From NCBI RefSeq assembly GCF_022427965.1, contig NZ_JAKTTI010000016.1, positions 1 to 64,000 of the forward strand: a stretch of DNA of 64,000 nucleotides, in the 5' to 3' direction. This stretch comes from Fredinandcohnia quinoae (GTDB lineage Bacteria; Bacillota; Bacilli; Bacillales; Bacillaceae_L). The notes under the pieces are model-generated. The model ran no database searches. It was given only the letters and a program-made list of their open reading frames with translations, and had not been told where the DNA came from. The position numbers were made by a program, and so were the translations under genes. Below are positions 37,107-47,129 of the stretch, one piece after another; positions within the stretch are counted from its first letter, which is position 1; the number at the start of each line of letters is the position of its first letter.

Positions 37107-38225
37107 GTGAAAAATAAAGTGATAATCGGGTTTTTCCTTTGTTTTATTGGTGGCATCGGATTGATGCATTTTATTACAAAGGATGTCGATTTCTCTGAAA
37201 GGGAAAATCGAATGCTCACACAAATGCCACAGTTCAGCTTCAAAAACTTCGTGTCTGGAGATTTTACAAAAGACTTCGAAGAATATGTAACAGACCAATT
37301 TGTTTGGAAGGGATTTTGGACCGGAATGAAGGCCAATGCTGAAACCTTAACATTAAAGAAGGAAAACAATGGGGTGTTTCTTGGGAACGACGGCTATTTA
37401 TTAGAGCGATTTGAAAGACCAGAAGAGCAGCTTCAACGTAATATCGATAGCCTCAAGTATTTTTCAAATAAAGCGAAGAATAGTAAAGCTTATTTTCTAT
37501 TAGTCCCAACATCTGTAGAAGTGTACCCAGATAAATTGCCTTTGTATGCAGAATTGTATAGTCAAAGGGAAATCATCACATCAACAGATAATCAGCTGAA
37601 TCAGTCGATGCCTTTAATTAATGTAACAGAAAAACTTATGCGAAAAAAAGATGAGCCTATCTATTTCCGAACCGATCATCACTGGACAATGAGGGGAGCT
37701 TATTATGCATATAGGGAAGTAGCAAAAGCGATGGGATTCATTCCATATGAGATAGATGATTTCAATATTGAAGAGGTTTCTGCTGATTTTTACGGAACTT
37801 TTTACACTAAGGCGAATGCGCCACGGTATAAGCCAGACAAAATTGAGGTATTTAAGCCGAGGTTTGAAGTCAAGTATGATGTGGAATATGTGGATGAGGG
37901 AAAAAGCACAACCGCTTTGTATGAACCAAATTTTTTAAGTAAACGGGATCAATACTCATACTTTTTGAACGGAAACCATAGTTTAGTGAAAATCTCTTCG
38001 ACTATTAAAAATGGGCGTAAACTTGCGGTTATCAAAGATTCATATGCACATGCATTGATTCCCTTTTTAGTAAATCATTTTGAGGAAGTACATGTGATGG
38101 ATCTTCGCTATTATCATATGAATCCATACAAATATTTAGCTGATCATCAGATTAATGATGTATTGTTTTTATATAATGTGGCTAATTTTTCAAAGGATAC
38201 TAATCTGATTTGGTTAAAACAGTAA
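37107..38225 (+). CDS. DHHW-family protein (AlgJ/AlgX-like)
   Basis: A 372-aa protein with an N-terminal membrane anchor (about residues 4-22) and an extracellular domain of SGNH-like AlgJ/AlgX type. The naming motif is seen as YFRTDHHWTMRGAYYAY, with FLLVPTSVEVYPDKLP before and AVIKDSYAHALIPFL after. In alginate acetylation, such proteins transfer acetyl groups delivered by an MBOAT partner. An earlier GTG at 37098 is in frame, but AAGGGG sits 8 nt before the GTG at 37107, giving MKNKVIIGFF. It ends at a bidirectional terminator. The polymer target is unknown. Confidence 0.87.
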   Translation: MKNKVIIGFFLCFIGGIGLMHFITKDVDFSERENRMLTQMPQFSFKNFVSGDFTKDFEEYVTDQFVWKGFWTGMKANAETLTLKKENNGVFLGNDGYLLERFERPEEQLQRNIDSLKYFSNKAKNSKAYFLLVPTSVEVYPDKLPLYAELYSQREIITSTDNQLNQSMPLINVTEKLMRKKDEPIYFRTDHHWTMRGAYYAYREVAKAMGFIPYEIDDFNIEEVSADFYGTFYTKANAPRYKPDKIEVFKPRFEVKYDVEYVDEGKSTTALYEPNFLSKRDQYSYFLNGNHSLVKISSTIKNGRKLAVIKDSYAHALIPFLVNHFEEVHVMDLRYYHMNPYKYLADHQINDVLFLYNVANFSKDTNLIWLKQ

Positions 38226-38256
38226 AAAGCGCAGTTCAAATGAACCGCGCTTTTCT
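38226..38256. terminator. bidirectional terminator
   Basis: AAAAGCGC-A-GTTC pairs with GAAC-C-GCGCTTTT, between the convergent DHHW and gdhA genes. Confidence 0.8.
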
Positions 38257-39642
<1,386 letters not shown>

Positions 39643-39826
39643 CTACCATTCACCCTTTCTTTAATCCGTAATTTTGTTTTCTTTAAAAAATATCTATATA
39701 AACACAAGGTATTTTTCAAATTATTCGACTTTTCCTTAAGAAGTATTCTATAATTTATAAATAATCTAAGCAATATGGATAGTAGATAAGATTCATGCTG
39801 AAATGAGATTGATGGGGGTAGGGGCG

Positions 39827-40732
39827 TTGGAATTACGACAAATCCAGTACTTTATTGAAGTGGCTAAGCGGGAGCATGTGACGGAAGCAGCACATTCATT
39901 ACATGTGGCTCAGTCAGCAGTAAGCCGGCAGTTATTTAATTTGGAGGCTGAATTAGGGGTAGACCTTTTTATAAGGGAAGGAAGAAATGTACGTTTGACT
40001 CCGATTGGAAGAATGTTTTTAGATCATATGGAACAAGCGATGAAGGTAATTGAAAATGCGAAGAGGGAAGTTGAGGAGTATTTAGATCCAGAGCAAGGGA
40101 CCATACGAGTGGGATTCCCTAGTAGCTTAGCCGCCTATACAATGCCTACGGCAATCTCCGCTTTTCGTGAACGATATCCACAAGTAAAGTTCAAATTGAG
40201 TCAGGGATCCTATCATTCCTTAATTGAAGGAGTGATAAAAGGAGATATTGATATGGCGATGCTTGGACCGGTGCCAATGCAGGAAAAGAAAGTAAAAGGA
40301 AGTATCCTATTTACTGATCATATTGTTGCTTTACTGCCAAACACACATCCTCTTGCACATAAAAAGACCTTAATGCTAAGCCAATTAATGGATGACTCAT
40401 TTGTGCTGTTTCCAGAGGGATTCATTTTGAGGGAAATTATTGTCAATGCATGTAGACAACTAGGCTTCCAACCTAAAATCTCATTTGAAGGTGAAGATAT
40501 TGATGCGATTAAAGGATTGGTTTCAGCGGGACTAGGAATCACACTCATTCCAGAGATAACATTGGTTGATAGTATTCCGCGTTCAACTGTCAAAGTACGC
40601 GTAACAGAGCCAGATGTTACTCGTACAGTAGGTGTAATCATTCCAAAGGAAAGAGAATTACTCCCAACAGAGAGAATGTTTCATGAATTTTTGAAAGAAT
40701 TCTTCTCTATGCTGGACAAATTCCAAAATTAA
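39827..40732 (+). CDS. gltC: LysR-family regulator, GltC-like
   Basis: A 301-aa LysR regulator very close to B. subtilis GltC as I recall it: ELRQIQYFIEVAKREHVTEAA, HVAQSAVSRQL, EEYLDPEQGT, LFPEGFILREI and EGEDIDAIKGLVSAGLGITLIPE. GltC activates gltAB (glutamate synthase) in response to nitrogen and carbon status and stands divergent to its target. Here the divergent partner is gdhA instead, so it probably controls glutamate synthesis through gdhA. The frame begins at 39803, but the TTG at 39827 starts the protein exactly as GltC starts (M-ELRQ), with GGGGG 8 nt upstream. Confidence 0.88.
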   Translation: MELRQIQYFIEVAKREHVTEAAHSLHVAQSAVSRQLFNLEAELGVDLFIREGRNVRLTPIGRMFLDHMEQAMKVIENAKREVEEYLDPEQGTIRVGFPSSLAAYTMPTAISAFRERYPQVKFKLSQGSYHSLIEGVIKGDIDMAMLGPVPMQEKKVKGSILFTDHIVALLPNTHPLAHKKTLMLSQLMDDSFVLFPEGFILREIIVNACRQLGFQPKISFEGEDIDAIKGLVSAGLGITLIPEITLVDSIPRSTVKVRVTEPDVTRTVGVIIPKERELLPTERMFHEFLKEFFSMLDKFQN

Positions 40733-40860
40733 ACTGAGTAAGGCAATTACCCATATGCCCCATTGGTCTTATATATGCTAGCTTCCAAAATTAGTAGTAA
40801 ATTCACAAAGGGATTTGTAAATTTATGTAGAATTAGTAAATATAAGAAAGGAGGGGTAAT

Positions 40861-41124
40861 GTGAAGTCGATCGGTGTTGTTAGGAAAGTGGATGAATTGG
40901 GGCGTATTGTCATTCCCGTTGAACTACGTAGAACATTAAATATCGATATTAAAGATCCGATAGAGATATTTGTTGAACAGGATAAAATCATATTGAAGAA
41001 GTATGAGTCTTCTATCTCATGTGTTTTTTGTGATGAGGCAAACGCTGTTGTCTTTTATAAGAATAAAGCGGTTTGTAAAGAGTGTGCAATAGGTCTCGGA
41101 CATACGGTTACTGTAAGAAGTTAG
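40861..41124 (+). CDS. AbrB-family DNA-binding protein with C-terminal zinc ribbon
   Basis: An 87-aa protein. Residues 1-48 are nearly the AbrB DNA-binding domain (KSIGVVRKVDELGRIVIPVE, LRRTLNI, KIILKKY). Instead of AbrB's usual C-terminal dimerisation domain it has C54-x2-C57 and C72-x2-C75, a likely small zinc ribbon. AbrB proteins are transition-state regulators that repress post-exponential genes. The GTG start has a strong AAGGAGGGG. Monocistronic with terminator. A metal- or redox-sensitive variant is an inference from the cysteines. Confidence 0.87.
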   Translation: MKSIGVVRKVDELGRIVIPVELRRTLNIDIKDPIEIFVEQDKIILKKYESSISCVFCDEANAVVFYKNKAVCKECAIGLGHTVTVRS

Positions 41125-41148
41125 AAGAAGACAATAATAATTATTGAC

Positions 41149-41176
41149 AGCGACCAGCAAAGGGGTCGTTTTTTTA
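41149..41176 (+). terminator. terminator of the AbrB-like gene
   Basis: AGCGACC pairs with GGTCGTT (one G-U) around a short loop, followed by a T-run. Confidence 0.75.
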
Positions 41177-41313
41177 AATGTCAAACCATTTACTAAATAT
41201 GTAGTATTTCCTCGGAAATAGGAGGAATTTGTCATAAGTGTGTAGAAGATAAGTATAGAAAAAGGTGGAACAATATATATATAGGAGTATATATTAAGTA
41301 TGGGGGTGAAACG

Positions 41314-41610
41314 ATGTCTGTCTCAAAAATTTTAAAGTGGGTTACTGGTGGCCTAGAAGCATTATTAGGAATACCGATTTTGGGTGCTACGATTATTCTT
41401 AGTATGTTATGGGTTCCATTAGGAATTATGTTAATCTTACATATCATTACACTTGTTTTGACGAAAAAAGAAGGTGGAGCAACGACAGGTAGTATTTTGG
41501 GAATTGTAACTTCATGTATTGCTTGGATTCCGTTTGTTGGAATGATTATGCATATATTATCAGCTATCTTCCTTATGCTTGATGCAAACAAAGCAGACCA
41601 ACATGCTTAA
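41314..41610 (+). CDS. small membrane protein of unknown function
   Basis: A 98-aa hydrophobic protein with about three membrane segments (roughly 10-28, 30-48 and 58-88). I do not recognise a family. Glycine-rich helices and a short charged loop (LTKKEGGATTG) between segments two and three resemble small DUF-type membrane proteins of Bacillus. GGGGGTGAAACG lies before the ATG, a good ribosome binding site, and a terminator follows, so it is a real gene. Confidence 0.7.
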   Translation: MSVSKILKWVTGGLEALLGIPILGATIILSMLWVPLGIMLILHIITLVLTKKEGGATTGSILGIVTSCIAWIPFVGMIMHILSAIFLMLDANKADQHA

Positions 41611-41621
41611 AGAAGTTATTA

Positions 41622-41652
41622 AAAGGGGCTATTACACTAAATAGCCCCTTTC
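41622..41652. terminator. bidirectional terminator
   Basis: AAAGGGGCTATT (41622-41633) pairs with AATAGCCCCTTT (41639-41651), between convergent genes. Confidence 0.85.
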
Positions 41653-41653
41653 T

Positions 41654-42439
41654 TTATTTTGAATAGATAAGTTGGCCGGAAACGGCTCCTATTTGTCCGT
41701 CCTCGAGTTTTAGAAGTTGACTAACGGTTACAAAATGATACCCCTTTTTCTTCATGTTACTAATAATTGCATCTACAGCTTCTGGTGTTGCCGAATGAAT
41801 ATCATGCATTAACACAATTGAACCATTTGATACATTTGAAAGTACTTCTTGAACAATGGCACTACTACTTCGAAGTTTCCAATCAAGACTGTCAACTGAC
41901 CATAGAATAAGTGGTAGCTTGGCAGCACCTTGAACTGTCTCATCTACGGCTCCATATGGAGGGCGAACCAGCTGCGGTTTATAGCCCAATATCTCTTGTA
42001 TAGCTGTATTTGTATGGGTGACTTCTTGTCTAATTCCATCTAAACCAATTGAGGTGAAATTAGTATGTGTCCAAGAATGGTTTCCAATTTCATGCCCTTC
42101 TTCATAAATTTTTTTTAATGTATCTGGATAAAGGTTAACACGATTACCAAGCACGAAAAAAGTAGCATTTGCTTGATGTTTTTTTAAAATATCTAAAATA
42201 AGTTGAGTATTTTTAGGGTGCGGTCCATCATCAAAAGTTAGTGCAACTTGTTTACGTTTCGATTCATCTTCATACGAAATGACAGGTTTTACTTTCTGAT
42301 TTTCTATACGATAAAGCTCTCTGAATTTTAATGAATCTTCTGCAGGTATTTGGAAATGATCATCCATATCAGACCATCCGCAAGTCATAATTGTAACAAT
42401 TAAAACTAAAAGATAAATGGTGCCTCTTTTTATATTCAT
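41654..42439 (-). CDS. exported polysaccharide deacetylase (NodB domain)
   Basis: A 261-aa exported protein: N-terminal membrane/signal segment (about 5-20), then a carbohydrate esterase 4 NodB domain. Motifs: ALTFDDGPHPKNT (catalytic and metal-binding Asp pair), HEIGNHSWTHTNF (metal His pair), VRPPYGAVD, and SIVLMHDIHS (catalytic His). It would remove N-acetyl groups from peptidoglycan or another glycan. Downstream of ykkCD on the same strand with a 23-bp gap, so it may share their transcript and guanidine control in part. Confidence 0.9.
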   Translation of the reverse strand: MNIKRGTIYLLVLIVTIMTCGWSDMDDHFQIPAEDSLKFRELYRIENQKVKPVISYEDESKRKQVALTFDDGPHPKNTQLILDILKKHQANATFFVLGNRVNLYPDTLKKIYEEGHEIGNHSWTHTNFTSIGLDGIRQEVTHTNTAIQEILGYKPQLVRPPYGAVDETVQGAAKLPLILWSVDSLDWKLRSSSAIVQEVLSNVSNGSIVLMHDIHSATPEAVDAIISNMKKKGYHFVTVSQLLKLEDGQIGAVSGQLIYSK

Positions 42440-42462
42440 AAAACGGCCCCTTTATATTTAAG

Positions 42463-42780
42463 TTATGAGATGAGCTTGATGCCAACTGCAGAACCAAGAA
42501 CCATTGCGATAAATAGAAGTCGCTTCCAATCCTTTGGTTCACCGTAAAAAATCATCCCTAGAATAGCGCCGCCTGATGCGCCAATTCCTGTCCAAATGGC
42601 GTATGCTGTCCCCATTGGTAAGGTCCTCATTGCTAATGCAAGGAATAAAAAGCTGCCCCCAAATCCTGCCAACAAATAGACGAGGGACTGCCAGTTTCGT
42701 TGTGCATGAAGCCTGTTAATCATCACAACTCCAATCATTTCAAACAAACCAGCCAAAGTGAGATATGCCCATTCCATCAT
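42463..42780 (-). CDS. ykkD: SMR guanidinium exporter subunit YkkD/GdnD
   Basis: A 105-aa small multidrug resistance protein with four membrane helices, closely similar to B. subtilis Ykk[22 protein letters not shown] (helix 1 with the essential Glu, here GLFEMIG), [18 protein letters not shown] and SAVGIKLIS. It pairs with YkkC as a heterodimer exporting guanidinium in exchange for protons. ATG overlaps the ykkC stop by 4 bp. The guanidine-I riboswitch upstream supports this substrate. Confidence 0.92.
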   Translation of the reverse strand: MMEWAYLTLAGLFEMIGVVMINRLHAQRNWQSLVYLLAGFGGSFLFLALAMRTLPMGTAYAIWTGIGASGGAILGMIFYGEPKDWKRLLFIAMVLGSAVGIKLIS

Positions 42781-43118
42781 GCATCAACTCCTTCTGTTGG
42801 TTCCTCTTTCGTTACAAGCTTCAACCCGATTACCCCAATCAGTAATACTGCGATTAAGAGAAGCTTGCCAAGCTTAACAGGCTCATTGAAAAGGATAATT
42901 TCTGAAATAACTGTACCGGCAGTACCTAGACCTACAAAGACTGCATAAACCGTTCCAACCGGTAGGCGTTTCCCAGCCATGATTAGCATATAAAAACTGA
43001 TAAAAATAGAAATAGCTGTGCCTATCCATTCCCATACACTATCTGCATGTTTTAGTCCAATCACCCAAAAGACTTCAAAGAATGACGCGAAAAATACTTT
43101 GAGCCACTGTGTATTCAT
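42777..43118 (-). CDS. ykkC: SMR guanidinium exporter subunit YkkC/GdnC
   Basis: A 113-aa four-helix SMR protein, close to B. subtilis Ykk[16 protein letters not shown] (helix 1 with the proton-coupling Glu), [23 protein letters not shown] and [12 protein letters not shown]. The C-terminal tail is short and charged. It works with YkkD. GGGGG in the leader precedes the ATG. The gene lies directly behind the guanidine-I riboswitch. Confidence 0.93.
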   Translation of the reverse strand: MNTQWLKVFFASFFEVFWVIGLKHADSVWEWIGTAISIFISFYMLIMAGKRLPVGTVYAVFVGLGTAGTVISEIILFNEPVKLGKLLLIAVLLIGVIGLKLVTKEEPTEGVDA

Positions 43119-43154
43119 TGTGTTTCCCCCTATTCATTACTATTTACTAAGAAA

Positions 43155-43286
43155 AACAAAAAAAGCCTGAGAGATTATAACAATTGTACAATCTCCCAGG
43201 CTTTTGTCCCTCCGTGGCATAGCATTAGCTATGAGTTCTCTCTCGGACCAGACCAGTGATATACCGCGGAACCCTAGAGAACATTT
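43155..43286 (-). promoter_or_regulatory. guanidine-I (ykkC) riboswitch
   Basis: On the minus strand, from about 43284 down: CTAGGGTTCCGCGGTATAT, CTGGTCTGGTCCGAGAGAG, ATAGCTAATGCTAT and CCACGGAGGGACAAAAGCC, the conserved blocks of the ykkC class I guanidine riboswitch. It ends in a terminator whose arms are 43190-43205 and 43161-43176, with a T-run. Guanidinium binding prevents the terminator, so the exporters are turned on. Confidence 0.93.
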
Positions 43287-43305
43287 TCTTATTCATCTTC
43301 TAATA

Positions 43306-43334
43306 AGTATACATAATGCTTGGATATTTTTTAA
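43306..43334 (-). promoter_or_regulatory. promoter of ykkCD
   Basis: Minus-strand -35 TTAAAA (43334-43329), 17-bp spacer, -10 TATACT (43311-43306), about 20 bp before the riboswitch. Confidence 0.55.
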
Positions 43335-43402
43335 GAGGTAAAGCGAAAATAAATGATATTGGTTGTTGTTGACTGGTATTGAATGGAATTGATTGTTTTT
43401 GG

Positions 43403-43431
43403 TTGATTAATGAAAATGCTTTCCTTATAAT
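43403..43431 (+). promoter_or_regulatory. fruRKA promoter with overlapping cre-like site
   Basis: -35 TTGATT (43403-43408), exact 17-bp spacer, -10 TATAAT (43426-43431). The spacer holds TGAAAATGCTTTCC (43411-43424), 12 of 14 to the CcpA cre consensus, so glucose repression is plausible. Confidence 0.6.
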
Positions 43432-43462
43432 AAATGTACATAACAAAAAGGGAGTGTCACAA

Positions 43463-44203
43463 TTGTTAACTCCGGAAAGACATCAGATCATTGTTGATTT
43501 ACTCAAACAAAAAGGTGTAGTGAAGCTGCAGGAATTAGTTGAGCGAACAGACTCTTCGGAATCAACCATTCGTCGGGATTTAATGCAGCTTGAAGAAGCA
43601 AATAAGTTGAAGCGAGTACATGGTGGTGCTGAGCTCATTCAAGGAAAACGGTCTGAACCAAGCTACCAAGAAAAATCAGCCAAAAACCTTCAACAAAAAG
43701 AAATGATTGCAAAATATGCAGCAAGCTTAGTGAATGATGGAGACTCCATTTTTCTAGATGCAGGTTCAACAACGATGCAAATGATTCCATATTTGAATCA
43801 AAAGGACATTACAGTCGTCACAAATGGTGTGAATTTAATTGAGGAACTATTAGAAAAGGAAATTACAACCTATCTCATTGGTGGAATGGTAAAAAAACGA
43901 ACAAAGGCATTAATAGGCAGCGGTGCAATAACGGGCCTAAAAGGCTATCGATTTGATAAATGTTTTATTGGAGTAAATGGGATTGACTTGCATTACGGTT
44001 ATACAACTCCGGACCCGGAGGAAGCACTTTTAAAGCAGACAGCCATGTCGTTATCACGTGAAAAATATATTGTAGCGGATCATTCTAAATTTGGTGAAGT
44101 TTCATTTGCAAAAATAGCTGAACTACAAGAAGCGGTCATTATCACAGATAAAGTGATAAACAAATACAGTGAATATACAAAAATAAAGGTCGTGACATCA
44201 TGA
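43463..44203 (+). CDS. fruR: DeoR-family repressor of fructose operon
   Basis: A 246-aa DeoR-type regulator: winged HTH at 1-60 (LTPERHQIIVDLLKQKG, SSESTIRRDLMQLEE, VHGGAEL), then a sugar-phosphate-binding domain with DAGSTTMQMIPYL and the C-terminal VADHSKFG. It opens like B. subtilis FruR, so the TTG at 43463 (AAGGGAG 9 nt upstream) is chosen over an upstream frame. FruR represses fruRKA until fructose-1-phosphate appears. The stop overlaps fruK by 4 bp. Confidence 0.92.
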   Translation: MLTPERHQIIVDLLKQKGVVKLQELVERTDSSESTIRRDLMQLEEANKLKRVHGGAELIQGKRSEPSYQEKSAKNLQQKEMIAKYAASLVNDGDSIFLDAGSTTMQMIPYLNQKDITVVTNGVNLIEELLEKEITTYLIGGMVKKRTKALIGSGAITGLKGYRFDKCFIGVNGIDLHYGYTTPDPEEALLKQTAMSLSREKYIVADHSKFGEVSFAKIAELQEAVIITDKVINKYSEYTKIKVVTS

Positions 44204-45111
44204 TATACACATGTACGCTAAATCCATCAATCGATTATTTTATTGAAATGGATGATTTTAAAATTGGGGAGTTAAACCGAATCAAGGATGATTCAAAAAG
44301 ACCTGGTGGAAAGGGAATTAATGTTTCTAGAGTGTTGAAAAATGTAGGAATTGATAGCGTAGCAACAGGATTTCTCGGTGGTTTTACAGGGCAATTCATT
44401 ACAGATTCCTTAGAACAACAGAACATACCTACTAACTTTGTCCAAATAGAAGGGGAGACAAGAATAAATGTGAAGCTTCGGGCTCAATCCGAAACAGAAA
44501 TAAATGGTCAAGGACCATTTATTTCAGAAGGTGAGCTTCAATTATTATTGAATCAATTCAATCAATTAAAAAGCGGAGATATTTTGGTTTTAGCAGGGAG
44601 TATCCCATCGTCCTTGTCTCCTAACCTATATGAGGAAATCGCAAATAGACTTTTGGAGAAGAACATCAAGGTTATTGTTGATGCTACAAAAGAAATGTTA
44701 AAAGGAGTTTTACCGTACAAACCATTTCTTATAAAACCAAATCATCATGAATTAGGAGAAATATTTGGTGTTTCGATTCATTCGGTTAGTGATGCAATTC
44801 CTTATGGAAAAAGGCTGGTTGAAATGGGTGCAGAACATGTAATTGTGTCAATGGCTGAAAAAGGTAGTTTGCTTTTTGTTCAGGATCGCGTGTATTACGC
44901 AAATATTCCCAATGGCAAACTTTTGAACTCAGTTGGTGCAGGAGATTCTGTAGTTGCTGGCTTCATAGCTTCTTATTCAAAGAATAGTGACGTGGTAGAA
45001 GCTTTTCGTTTTGGAGCAGCTGCAGGAAGTGCAACTGCCTATTCAGAAGGATTATGCGCAGGGACAAAGATTAATGAACTGCTAGCACAAGTAAAAGTGG
45101 AAGCCATATAG
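44200..45111 (+). CDS. fruK: 1-phosphofructokinase
   Basis: A 303-aa PfkB-family sugar kinase converting fructose 1-phosphate to fructose 1,6-bisphosphate. It opens YTCTLNPSIDYFIEMDDF, has RPGGKGINVSRVLKNVG and ends with the anion-hole motif SVGAGDSVVAGFIA holding the catalytic Asp. Length is normal. Middle gene of the operon with 4-bp overlap to fruR and 16-bp gap to fruA. Confidence 0.94.
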   Translation: MIYTCTLNPSIDYFIEMDDFKIGELNRIKDDSKRPGGKGINVSRVLKNVGIDSVATGFLGGFTGQFITDSLEQQNIPTNFVQIEGETRINVKLRAQSETEINGQGPFISEGELQLLLNQFNQLKSGDILVLAGSIPSSLSPNLYEEIANRLLEKNIKVIVDATKEMLKGVLPYKPFLIKPNHHELGEIFGVSIHSVSDAIPYGKRLVEMGAEHVIVSMAEKGSLLFVQDRVYYANIPNGKLLNSVGAGDSVVAGFIASYSKNSDVVEAFRFGAAAGSATAYSEGLCAGTKINELLAQVKVEAI

Positions 45112-45127
45112 AAAGGACAAAGCAAAC

Positions 45128-46993
45128 ATGAGAATTACAGAGCTATTGAAGGAAGATACAGTTATTCTAGATCTGTCATCTACTTCAAAGGAACAAGTCA
45201 TTGATGAACTTGCCAATAAACTTAATGAAGCTGGACGATTACAGGATAAAGAGCAATTCAAACAGGCTATTTTTACTAGAGAAGAGCAAAGTACAACTGG
45301 AATCGGGGAAGGAATTGCGATTCCCCATGCAAAAACAGCAGCCGTTAAAACGCCAGCAATTGCCTTTGGGCGATCAATTAGTGGTGTTGATTATGAAGCA
45401 TTAGATGGTCAACCAAGTCATTTGTTTTTTATGATTGCAGCTGATGAAGGTGCAAATAATGCCCATTTGGAAACATTATCACGCCTTTCATCACTATTAA
45501 TGGATGAAGAGCTAAGGGCAAAGCTAATGCAGGTAGAAAGCGTACATGAACTCTTGCAAGCAATCAATGACAAGGAAGCTGAATCAGAGATAGAAGAAGA
45601 GCCACAAGAAGCAGTGAGTGGACAGCAAATAGTTCTTGCGGTTACAGCCTGTCCAACAGGGATTGCCCATACGTATATGGCAGCTGATGCTTTAAAAGCA
45701 AAAGCAAAGGAAATGAATGTTCATATTAAGGTTGAGACAAATGGCTCAACCGGTGTTAAAAATGAATTAACTCAATCAGAAATTGATGAGGCTGTCGCTA
45801 TTATTGTTGCTGCAGATAAGCAGGTCGATATGGCTCGCTTTAATGGAAAAAAAGTTATTCAGGTACCAGTTGCACAAGGAATTCGTAAACCAGAGGAATT
45901 AATCACTAGAGCCATTAATCAAGATGCTCCTGTTTATCAAACAGACCAGAAGGCAAAAGATAAGTCGACTGAGACCGGAGCAGGAGCTGGCTTTTACAAA
46001 CACTTGATGAATGGTGTTTCAAATATGCTCCCATTTGTAGTAGGGGGCGGTCTATTAATTGCCATTTCATTCGTTTTTGGAATAAATGCTTCTGACCCAA
46101 ATGATCCATCTCATCATCCAATCGCAGAGGCACTTATGACAATTGGGAGTGCAAATGCTTTTAAACTAATGATCCCAGTGTTAGCTGGATTCATTGCAAT
46201 GAGTATTGCCGATCGCCCAGGACTCGCACCAGGTATGGTCGGGGGACTAATGGCAACAACTGGCGACGCAGGATTTTTAGGTGGCTTAATTGCGGGCTTT
46301 CTTGCAGGGTATCTGGTTTTATTAGTAAAAAAAGTATTTGCCAGATTACCAGAATCCCTTGAAGGGTTAAAGCCGGTATTGATTTATCCGTTTTTCGGGA
46401 TATTACTAACAGGGGTCATTATGTATGTCTTAGTTGGTCCGTTAAAGATTGTTATGGACACCATTACGATGTGGCTTGAAGGTCTGGGAACAGGTAATTT
46501 AGTAGTACTCGGATTAGTATTAGGTGCAATGATGTCAATCGATATGGGTGGGCCGATTAATAAAGCAGCCTTTACTTTTGGGATTGCGATGATTGATGCG
46601 GGGAATTACGCTCCACATGCTGCAATCATGGCAGGTGGTATGACGCCACCACTAGGAATTGCTTTGGCAACAACCTTCTTTAAAAATCGTTTTACAAAAC
46701 AAGAAAGAGAAGCAGGGAAAACGTGTTACTTCATGGGAGCATCATTCATTACTGAAGGAGCAATCCCATTTGCGGCAGCAGACCCTGGTCGAATCATTCC
46801 TGCTGCTGTTATCGGATCGGCAATTACAGGTGCCCTTACAATGATGTTTGGCATTGGATTACCAGCTCCACATGGTGGAATATTTGTTATTCCATTCGTC
46901 ACTGGAAATTGGTCATTATATGTATTAGCAATTGTCATTGGTTCAATCATCACAGCATTATTGGTAGGTTTTTTAAAGAAACCAATAAAATAA
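45128..46993 (+). CDS. fruA: PTS fructose-specific EIIABC
   Basis: A 621-aa fused phosphotransferase transporter. EIIA (1-150) carries the phosphorylated His67 in GIAIPHAKT. EIIB (about 165-270) has Cys175 in TACPTGIAHTYMAADAL. EIIC (about 285-620) is a membrane domain with about nine segments and ADRPGLAPGMVGGLMA and GGPINKAAFTFG. It takes up fructose and delivers fructose 1-phosphate to FruK. A strong terminator ends the operon. Confidence 0.95.
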   Translation: MRITELLKEDTVILDLSSTSKEQVIDELANKLNEAGRLQDKEQFKQAIFTREEQSTTGIGEGIAIPHAKTAAVKTPAIAFGRSISGVDYEALDGQPSHLFFMIAADEGANNAHLETLSRLSSLLMDEELRAKLMQVESVHELLQAINDKEAESEIEEEPQEAVSGQQIVLAVTACPTGIAHTYMAADALKAKAKEMNVHIKVETNGSTGVKNELTQSEIDEAVAIIVAADKQVDMARFNGKKVIQVPVAQGIRKPEELITRAINQDAPVYQTDQKAKDKSTETGAGAGFYKHLMNGVSNMLPFVVGGGLLIAISFVFGINASDPNDPSHHPIAEALMTIGSANAFKLMIPVLAGFIAMSIADRPGLAPGMVGGLMATTGDAGFLGGLIAGFLAGYLVLLVKKVFARLPESLEGLKPVLIYPFFGILLTGVIMYVLVGPLKIVMDTITMWLEGLGTGNLVVLGLVLGAMMSIDMGGPINKAAFTFGIAMIDAGNYAPHAAIMAGGMTPPLGIALATTFFKNRFTKQEREAGKTCYFMGASFITEGAIPFAAADPGRIIPAAVIGSAITGALTMMFGIGLPAPHGGIFVIPFVTGNWSLYVLAIVIGSIITALLVGFLKKPIK

Positions 46994-47000
46994 TTACGAG

Positions 47001-47034
47001 AGAACCCTGCAAAATTTGAGCAGGGTTCTTTTAA
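47001..47034 (+). terminator. terminator of fruRKA
   Basis: AGAACCCTGC (47001-47010) pairs with GCAGGGTTCT (47020-47029), followed by T-rich sequence. Confidence 0.9.
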
Positions 47035-47129
47035 AAATAAAGTAGTACAAACCATAAAAATTGCTTAATTCAGTAAATTTGATATATAATTCGGTTATAT
47101 TTTGTTTCAATTTTTAAGGGGAGAAAAAG

